Source of the DNA: Pomphorhynchus laevis
Lineage: Eukaryota > Acanthocephala > Palaeacanthocephala > Echinorhynchida > Pomphorhynchidae
NCBI GenBank assembly: GCA_012934845.2
Contig: WNNJ02001243.1
Span: forward strand, 1-64,000
DNA: 64,000 bases
Direction of reading: 5' to 3'
The notes under the pieces were generated by a model. That model saw nothing but the letters and a program-made list of their open reading frames with translations, had not been told where the DNA came from and did not search any database. Within the stretch, counting starts at the first letter, position 1; every line of letters begins with the position of its first letter. The translations under genes and the position numbers were made by a program. Positions 54,594 to 64,000 of this stretch are shown one piece after another.

Positions 54594-57500
54594 GCGTTTT
54601 AATTTTAATCTCTGATCGCTATTCAAATGTTCATTTGGGGGTTTTAATTTTGATCTCTGATCGCTATTCAAAATGTTCTTTGTGCGTTTAAATTTTAATC
54701 TACGGGTGGTATTAAAAATGTTTATTTGTGCGTTTTTATTTTAATGGTTCATTTTTAAAAGTTCACTTGTTCGTTTTTATTTAAATCTCCGATCGGTATT
54801 AAATATGTTCACTTGTGCGTTTTAATTTAGATCTCTTATCGGTAATAAAAATGTTTATTTTTGCATTTTAATTTTGATCTCTGATCGGTATTAAAAATGT
54901 TCATTTGTGCGTTTTAATTTTATTCACCGATCGGTATTAAAACTGTTCATTTTTGCGTTTGAATTTTGATCTCCAATCAATATTAAAAATGTTCACTTTT
55001 GCGTTTTAATTTTGTATCTTCTATTGGTATTAAGAGCGTTCATTTGTGCGTTTTAAATATATTCTCTGATCGGTATTTTAAAGTTCATTTGTACGTTTTA
55101 ATGTTAATCACCGATAGGTATTAAAAATGTTCATTTGTGCGTTTTAATTTTAAACTCCGATCAGTATTAAAAATGTTCATTTTTGCGTTTTAATTTTGAT
55201 ATCCGATCGGTATTAAACATGTTCATTTGTGCGTTTTATTTTTGTTCTCCGATCGGTATTAAAACTGTTTATTTGTGCGTTCTTATTTTGATCTCCGATC
55301 AGTATTAAAAATGATCATTGGTTCGATTTATTTTTTATCTCTGATCGGTATTAAAAATGGTCATTTTTGCATTTTAATTTTGATCTCCGATCGGTATTAA
55401 AAATGAACATTGGTTCGATTTATTTTTTATCTCTGATCGGTATTAAAAATGTTCATTTTTGCATTTATTTTGCATCTCCGATCGGTATTAAAAATGTTCA
55501 TTTGTGCGTTAAATTTATTCTCTGATCGGTATTTTAAAGATCATTTGTACGTTTTATTTTTGTTCTTCGATTGGTATCAAAAATGTTCATCTGTGCGTTT
55601 TTATTTTAATCTCCGATCGGTATAAAAAGCGTTCATTTGTGCGTTTTATTTTGTATCTCTGATCGGTATTAAAAATGTTTAATTTTGCGTTTTAATTTTG
55701 ATCCCCGATCGATATTAAAAATGATCATTGGTTCGATTTATTTTTTATCTCTGATCGGTATCAAAAATGGTCATTTTTGCGTTTTAATTTTGATCTCCGA
55801 TCGGTATTAAAAATGATCATTGGTTCGATTTATTTTTTATCTCTGATCGGTATTAAAAATGTTCATTTTTGCATTTATTTTGCATCTCCGATCGGTATTA
55901 AAAATGTTCATTTGTGCGTTTTTATTTTAATCTCCGATCAGTATTGAAAGCGTTCATTTGTGCGTTTTAATTTTGTATCTCCGATCGGTATTAAAAATTT
56001 TTATTTTTGCGTTTAAATTTTGATCCTTGATCGGTATTAAAAATGTTCATTTGTGCGTTTTAATTTTGTATCTCCGATCAAAATCAAAAATGTTCATTTG
56101 TGCGATTTAACTTTGATCTCCGATCGGTATTAAAAAATTTTATTTTTGCGTTTTAAACTTATTCTCTGATCGGTATTTTAAAGTTCATTTGTGCGTTTTA
56201 TTTTTGATCTCCGATCGGTATTAAAAATGTTCATTTTTGCGTTTTAATTTTGATCTCCGATCGGTATTCAAAATGTTTATTTTTGTTTTTTAATTTTAAT
56301 CTCTTATCGGTATTAAAAATTTTCTTTGTGCGTTTATTTTTGATCTTCAATCGGTATTAAAAATGTTTATTTTTGCTTTTTAATTTTAATCTCCTATCGG
56401 TATTAAAAATGTTCATTTGTGCGTTTTAATTTAAATCTCCGATAAGCATTAGAAATGTTCATTTGTGCGTTTTATTTTTGATCTCCGATCGGTATTAAAA
56501 ATGTTTATTTTTGCGTTTTTATTTTGATTCCTGATCGGTATTAAAAATGTTCATTTGTGCGTTTTAATTTTGATCTCCGATCGGTATTAAAAATGTTCAT
56601 TTGTTCGTTTTTATTTTAATCTTCGATCGGTATTAAAAATGTTCATTATTGCTTTTTAATTTTAATCTCATATCAGTATTAAAAATGTTCATTTGTGCGT
56701 TTTAATTTTGATCTCCGTTCGGGTTGTAAAAGCTAATTTGTGCGTTTTATTTTTGATCTCCGATCGGTATTAAAAACGTTTATTTTTGCGTTTAAATTTT
56801 GATCTCTGATCGGTATTAAAAATGTTCATTTTTGGGTTTTAATTGTGATCTCCGATCGGTATTAAAAATGTTTTTTTTTGCTTTTTAATTTTAATCTCTT
56901 ATCGGTATTAAAAATGTTCATTTGTGCGTTTTAATTTTGATCTCCGATCGGTATTAAAAATGTTTATTTTTGCTTTTTAATTTTAATCTCTTATCGGTAT
57001 TAAAAATGTTCATTTGTGCGATTTATTTTTTATCTCTGATCGGTATTAAAAATGTTCATTTGTGCGTTTTAATTTAAATCTCCGATAGGTATTAGAAATG
57101 TTCATTTGTACGTTTTATTTTTGATCTCCGATCGGTATTAAACATGTCTATTTTTGAGTTTTAATTTTGATCTCTGATCGGTATTAAAAATGTTCATTTT
57201 TGCGTTTTAATTGTGATCTCCGATCGGTATTAAAAATGTTTTTTTTGCGTTTTAATTTTAATCTCTTATCGGTATTAAAAATGTTCTATTGTGCGTTTAA
57301 ATTTTGATCTCCGATCAGTATTAAAAATGTTTATTTTTGCTTTTTAATTTTAATCTCTTATCGGTATTAAAAATTTTCTTTGTGCGTTTTAATTTTGATC
57401 CCCGACCGGTATTAAAAATGTTTATTTTTGCTTTTTAATTTTAATCTCCTATCGGTATTAAAAATGATCATTTGTGCGTTTTAATTTAAATCTCCGATAG

Positions 57501-60500
57501 GCATTAGAAATGTTCATTTGTGCGTTTTATTTTTTATCTCCGATCGGTATTAAAAATGCTTATTTTTGAGTTTTAATTTTGATCTCTGATGGACATTAAA
57601 TATGTTCATTTGTGCGTTTTAATTTTGATCTCCGATCGGTATTACAAATGTTCATTTGTTCGTTTTTATTTTAAACTTCGATCGGTATTAAAAATGTTCA
57701 TTTTTGCGTTTTAATTTTTATCTTCTATCGGTATTAAAAATCTTCATTTGTGCGTTTTAATTTAAATCTCTGATAGGCATTAGAAATGTTCATTTGTGCG
57801 TTTTAATTTTGATCTCCGATCAGTATTTAAAATGTTCATTTTTGCTTTTAAATTTTAATCTCCTATCGATATTAAAAATGTTCATTTGTGTGTTTTAATT
57901 TTAATCTCTGATAGGCATTAGAATTGTTCATTTGTGTGTTTTAATTTTGATCTTCGATCGGTATTAAAAATGTTCATTTGTGCGTTCTAATTTAAATCTC
58001 CGATAGACATTTAAAATGTTCATTTGTGCGTTTTATTTTTGATCTCCGATCGGTATTTAAAAGTTAATTTGTGCGTTTTAATTTTGATCCCTGATCGGTA
58101 TTAAAAATGTTCATTTGTGCGATTTATTTTTTATCTCCTATCGGTATTAAAAATGTTCATTTGTGCGTTTTAATTTAAATCTCTGATAGGCATTAGAAAT
58201 GTTCATTTGTGCGTTTTATTTTTGATCTCCGATTGGTATTAAAAATGTTCATTTTTGCGTTTAAATTTTGATCTCCGATCGTTATTAAAAATGTTCATTT
58301 TTGCGTTTTAATTTTGATCTTCGATCGGTATTCAAAATGTTTATTTTTATTTTTTAATTTTAATCTCTTATCGGTATTAAAAATTTTCTTTGTGCGTTTT
58401 TTTTTGATCTTCGATCGGTATTAAAAATGTTCATTTGTGCGTTTTAATTTTGATCTCCGTTCGGGTTGTAAAAGCTAATTTGTGCGTTTTATTTTTGATC
58501 TCCGATCGGTATTAAAAACGTTTATTTTTGCGTTTAAATTTTGATCTCTGATCGGTATTAAAAATGTTCATTTTTGGGTTTTAATTGTGATCTCCGATCG
58601 GTATTAAAAATGTTTTTTTTTTGCTTTTTAATTTTAATCTCTTATCGGTATTAAAAATGTTCATTTGTGCGTTTTAATTTTGATCTCCGATCGGTATTAA
58701 AAATGTTTATTTTTGCTTTTTAATTTTAATCTCTTATCGGTATTAAAAATGTTCATTTGTGCGATTTATTTTTTATCTCTGATCGGTATTAAAAATGTTC
58801 ATTTGTGCGTTTTAATTTAAATCTCCGATAGGTATTAGAAATGTTCATTTGTACGTTTTATTTTTGATCTCCGATCGGTATTAAACATGTCTATTTTTGA
58901 GTTTTAATTTTGATCTCTGATCGGTATTAAAAATGTTCATTTTTGCGTTTTAATTGTGATCTCCGATCGGTATTAAAAATGTTTTTTTTGCGTTTTAATT
59001 TTAATCTCTTATCGGTATTAAAAATGTTCTATTGTGCGTTTAAATTTTGATCTCCGATCAGTATTAAAAATGTTTATTTTTGCTTTTTAATTTTAATCTC
59101 TTATCGGTATTAAAAATTTTCTTTGTGCGTTTTAATTTTGATCCCCGACCGGTATTAAAAATGTTTATTTTTGCTTTTTAATTTTAATCTCCTATCGGTA
59201 TTAAAAATGATCATTTGTGCGTTTTAATTTAAATCTCCGATAGGCATTAGAAATGTTCATTTGTGCGTTTTATTTTTTATCTCCGATCGGTATTAAAAAT
59301 GCTTATTTTTGAGTTTTAATTTTGATCTCTGATGGACATTAAATATGTTCATTTGTGCGTTTTAATTTTGATCTCCGATCGGTATTACAAATGTTCATTT
59401 GTTCGTTTTTATTTTAAACTTCGATCGGTATTAAAAATGTTCATTTTTGCGTTTTAATTTTTATCTTCTATCGGTATTAAAAATCTTCATTTGTGCGTTT
59501 TAATTTAAATCTCTGATAGGCATTAGAAATGTTCATTTGTGCGTTTTAATTTTGATCTCCGATCAGTATTTAAAATGTTCATTTTTGCTTTTAAATTTTA
59601 ATCTCCTATCGATATTAAAAATGTTCATTTGTTTGTTTTAATTTAAATCTCTGATAGGCATTAGAATTGTTCATTTATGCGTTTTAATTTTGATCTTCGA
59701 TCGGTATTAAAAATGTTCATTTGTGCGTTCTAATTTAAATCTCTGATAGGCATTAATAATGTTCATTTGTTCGTTTTATTTTTGATCTCCGATCGGTATT
59801 TAAAAGTTAATTTGTGCGTTTTAATTTTGATCTCTGATCGGTATTAAAAATGTTCATTTGTGCGATTTATTTTTTATCTCCTATCGGTATTAAAAATGTT
59901 CATTTGTGCGTTTTAATTTAAATCTCTGATAGGCATTAGAAATGTTCATTTGTGCGTTTTATTTTTGATCTCCGATTGGTATTAAAAATGTTCATTTTTG
60001 CGTTTAAATTTTGATCTCCGATCGTTATTAAAAATGTTCATTTTTGCGTTTTAATTTTGATCTTCGATCGGTATTCAAAATGTTTATTTTTATTTTTTAA
60101 TTTTAATCTCTTATCGGTATTAAAAATTTTCTTTGTGCGTTTTTTTTTGATCTTCGATCGGTATTAAAAATGTTTATTTTTGCTTTTTAATTTTAATCTC
60201 CTATCGGTATTAAAAATGTTCATTTGTGCGTTTTAATTTAAATCTCCGATAAGCATTAGAAATGTTCATTTGTGCGTTTTATTTTTGATCTCCGATCGGT
60301 ATTAAAAATGTTTATTTTTGCGTTTTTATTTTGAATCCTGATCGGTATTAAAAATGTTCATTTGTGCGTTTTAATTTTGATCTCCGATCGGTATTAAAAA
60401 TGTTCATTTGTTCGTTTTTATTTTAATCTTCGATCGGTATTAAAAATGTTCATTATTGCTTTTTAATTTTAATCTCATATCAGTATTAAAAATGTTCATT

Positions 60501-63500
60501 TGTGCGTTTAAATTTTGATCTCCGTTCGGGTTGTAAAAGCTAATTTGTGCGTTTTATTTTTGATCTCCGATCGGTATTAAAAATGTTTATTTTTGCGTTT
60601 AAATTTTGATCTCTGATCGGTATTAAAAATGTTCATTTTTGGGTTTTAATTGTGATCTCCGATCGGTATTAAAAATGTTTTTTTTTGCTTTTTAATTTTA
60701 ATCTCTTATCGGTATTAAAAATGTTCATTTGTGCGTTTTAATTTTGATCTCCGATCGGTATTAAAAATGTTTATTTTTGCTTTTTAATTTTAATCTCTTA
60801 TCGGTATTAAAAATGTTCATTTGTGCGATTTATTTTTTATCTCTGATCGGTATTAAGAATGTTCATTTGTGCGGTTTAATTTAAATCTCCGATAGGCATT
60901 AGAAATGTTCATTTGTACGTTTTATTTTTGATCTCCGATCAGTATTAAAAATGTCTATTTTTGAGTTTTAATTTTGATCTCTGATCGGTATTAAAAATGT
61001 TCATTTTTGCGTTTTAATTGTGATCTCCGATCGGTATTAAAAATGTTTTTTTTGCGTTTTAATTTTAATCTCTTATCGGTATTAAAAATGTTCTGTTGTG
61101 CGTTTAAATTTTGATCTCCGATCAGTATTAAAAATGTTTATTTTTGCTTTTTAATTTTAATCTCTTATCAGTATTAAAAATTTTCTTTGTGCGTTTTAAT
61201 TTTGATCCCCAATCGGTATTAAAAATGTTTATTTTTGCTTTTTAATTTTAATCTCCTATCGGTATTAAAAATGATCATTTGTGCGTTTTAATTTAAATCT
61301 CCGATAGGCATTAGAAATGTTCATTTGTGCGTTTTATTTTTTATCTCCGATCGGTATTAAAAATGCTTATTTTTGAGTTTTAATTTTGATCTCTGATCGG
61401 CATTAAAAATGTTTATTTGTGCGTTTTAATTTTGATCTCCGATCGGTATTACAAATGTTCATTTGTTCGTTTTTATTTTAAACTTCGATCGGTATTAAAA
61501 ATGTTCATTTTTGCGTTTTAATTTTAATCTTCTATCGGTATTAAAAATCTTCATTTGTGCGTTTTAATTTAAATCTCTGATAGGCATTAGAAATGTTCAT
61601 TTGTGCGTTTTAATTTTGATCTCCGATCAGTATTTAAAATGTTCATTTTTGCTTTTAAATTTTAATCTCCTATCGATATTAAAAATGTTCATTTGTGTGT
61701 TTTAATTTTAATCTCTGATAGGCATTAGAATTGTTCATTTGTGTGTTTTAATTTTGATCTTCGATCGGTATTAAAAATGTTCATTTGTGCGTTCTAATTT
61801 AAATCTCCGATAGACATTTAAAATGTTCATTTGTGCGTTTTATTTTTGATCTCCGATCGGTATTTAAAAGTTAATTTGTGCGTTTTAATTTTGATCCCTG
61901 ATCGGTATTAAAAATGTTCATTTGTGCGATTTATTTTTTATCTCCTATCGGTATTAAAAATGTTCATTTGTGCGTTTTAATTTAAATCTCTGATAGGCAT
62001 TATAAATGTTCATTTGTGCGTTTTATTTTTGATCTCCGATTGGTATTAAAAATGTTCATTTTTGCGTTTAAATTTTGATCTCCGATCGTTATTAAAAATG
62101 TTTATTTTTGCGTTTAAATTTTGATCTACGATCGGTATTAAAAATGTTTATTTTTGCTTTTTGATTTTAATCTCTTATCGGTATTAAAAATTTTCTTTGT
62201 GCGTTTATATTTTGATCTCTGATCGGTATTAAAGATGTTTATTTTTGCTTTTTAATTTTAATCTCCTGTTGGTATTAAAAATGTTCATTTGTGCGTTTTA
62301 ATTTAAATCTCCGATAAGCATTAGAAATGTTCATTTGTGCGTTTTATTTTTTTTATCTCCGATCGTTATTAAAAATGTATATTTTTGCGTTTTAATTTTG
62401 ATCTCTGATCGGTATTAAAAATGTTCATTTGTGCGTTTTAATTTTGATCTCCGTTTGGTATAAAAAATGTTCATTTGTTCGTTTTTATATTAATCTTCGA
62501 TCGGCATTAAAAATGTTCATTTTTGCTTATTAATTTTAATCTCCTATCGGTATTAAAAATGTTCATTTGTGCTTTTTAATTTAAATCTCCGATAAACATT
62601 AGATATGTTCATTTGTGCGTTTTATTTTTTATCTCCATTCGGGTTGTAAAAGCTAATTTGTGCGTTTTCATTTTGATCTCTGATCTGTATTAAAAATGTT
62701 CATTTGTGCGTTTTTTATCTCTGATCGGTATTAAAAATGTTCATTTGTGCGTTTTAATTTAAATCTCCGATAGTCATTAGAAATGTTCATTTGTGCGTTT
62801 TATTTTTAATCTCCTATCGGTATTCAAAATGTTTATTTTTGAGTTTTAATTTTGATCTCTGATCGGTGTTAAAAATGTTTTTTTTTAGTTTTAATTTTGA
62901 TCTCTGATCGGTATTAAAAATGTTTTTTTTTGCTTTTTAATTTTAATCTCTTATCGGTATTAAAAATGTTCATTTGTGCGTTTTAATTTTGATCTCCTAT
63001 CGGTATTAAAAATGTTTATTTTTGCTTTTTAATTTTAATCTCTTATCGGTATTAAAAATGTTCATTTGTGCGATTTATTTTTTATCTCTGATCGGTATTA
63101 AAAATGTTCATTTGTGCGTTTTAATTTAAATCTCCGATAGGCATTAGAAATGTTCATTTGTGCGTTTTATTTTTTATCTCCGATCGGTATTAAAAATGCT
63201 TATTTTTGCGTTTTAATTTTGATCTCTGATCGGTATTAAAAATGTTCATTTGTGCGATTTATTTTTTATTTCTGATCGGTATTAAAAATGTTCATTTGTG
63301 CGTTTTCATTTAAATCTCGGATAGGCATTAGAAATGTTCATTTGTGCGTTTTATTTTTGATTTCCGATCGGTATTAAAAATGTTCATTTTTGCGTTTTAA
63401 TTTTGATCTCTGATCGGTATAAAAATGTTCATTTTTGCTTTTTAAACCTTTTTTCTGATCGGTATTTTAAAGTTCATTTGTGCGTTTTATTTTTGATCTC

Positions 63501-64000
63501 CGATCGATATTAAAAATGTTCATTTGTGCCTTTTTATGTTAATCTCGGATCGGTATTAAAAATGTTCATTTGTGCATTTTAATTTAAATCTCGGATAGGC
63601 ATTAGAAATGTTCATTTGTGCGTTGTATTTTTGATCTCCGATCGGTATTAAAAATGTTCATTTTTGCATTTTAATTGTGATCTCCGATCGGTATTAAAAA
63701 TGTTTATTTTTCTTTTTAATTTTAATCTCCGATCGGTATTTAAAAGTTCATTTATGCATTTTAATTTTGATCTCTGATCGGTATCAAAAATGTTTATTTT
63801 TGCTTTTTAATTTTAATCTCCTATCGGTAATAAAAATGATCATTTGTGCGTTTTAATTTTAATCTCCGATCGGCATTAAAAATGTTCATTTGCGCGTTTA
63901 ATATTTTAATCTTAGATCGGTATTTAAAAGTTAATTTGTGCGTTTTAATTTTGATCTTTTATCGGTATTAAAACTGTTCATTTGTGCGTTCTAATTTTGA
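54581..64000. repeat. 46-bp satellite array with higher-order repeats, open at the window end
   Basis: About 200 monomers of 46 bp, with core pieces ATGTTCATTTGTGCGTTTTA, ATTTTGATCTCCGATCGG and TATTAAAA. Most contain the 8-bp palindrome CCGATCGG or a one-base variant. Variant monomers (for example the TTCGGGTTGTAAAAGCTAAT form at 56718, 58460, 60525 and 62638) recur at 1742, 2065 and 2113 bp, i.e. about 38, 45 and 46 monomers, showing higher-order units. The first 2 kb are more diverse, as expected at an array edge. No coding content. Position (centromeric, subtelomeric or interstitial) cannot be told. Confidence 0.95.

Noticed and set aside
54581-64000. CRISPR-like array.
   Set aside because: Monomers are contiguous without spacers and the window is clearly eukaryotic; this is satellite DNA.

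Overview
This is AT-rich (roughly three quarters A+T by eye) nuclear DNA from an animal, probably an arthropod or similar invertebrate. The reasons are spliceosomal introns (some only 46-48 bp), a metazoan-type PYROXD1 gene, Penelope-like elements, several LINE groups, MITE-like fold-backs and a long satellite. I see nothing prokaryotic, no CRISPR array and no rRNA gene.

The backbone of the window is one host gene on the + strand. Eleven coding exons of a pyridine-nucleotide-disulfide oxidoreductase of the PYROXD1 family lie between 4132 and 43034: 4132-4251, 9289-9363, 9410-9540, 20846-21000, 21317-21399, 27519-27612, 32169-32284, 33989-34123, 34172-34315, 37243-37312 and 42856-43034. They join in phase with no stop and give about 433 codons, ending in a PYROXD1-like C-terminus. 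The first exon (about 50 residues) was not found and is presumably upstream of position 1. The third and fourth of these exon pieces (9289-9540) are repeated exactly in a 390-bp tandem duplication.

Nearly everything else is transposon debris in the introns and downstream. 1-9.1 kb: Penelope-like fragments on both strands, a 310-bp tandem repeat with a hammerhead-like core, and LINE endonuclease and ORF1 pieces. 11.3-20.7 kb: three LINE copies on the minus strand. One has a restriction-like endonuclease and is joined in the same orientation to the C-terminal half of a ubiquilin gene. 22-31.4 kb: AT-rich repeat units carrying a recurring structured motif, arranged as inverted arrays around the exon at 27519, plus a 1.45-kb inverted repeat (13.4-14.9 against 29.9-31.4 kb). 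32.6-33.4 kb: a tandem tRNA-like repeat with hammerhead-type core segments. 37.4-41.5 kb: Penelope and LINE pieces. 43-54.5 kb (after the gene): a nested Penelope-like element, a nearly complete CR1/L2-type LINE on the minus strand and more LINE fragments. 54.58 kb to the end: a 46-bp satellite with higher-order structure.

The most notable signals are the ubiquilin-LINE chimera and its deletion derivatives that share both ends, the exact exon duplication in an otherwise intact gene, the two tandem repeats with hammerhead-like cores, a recurring pseudoknot-like motif in the AT-rich units, and many perfect short hairpins exactly at repeat breakpoints. Element boundaries are approximate because they were read by eye.
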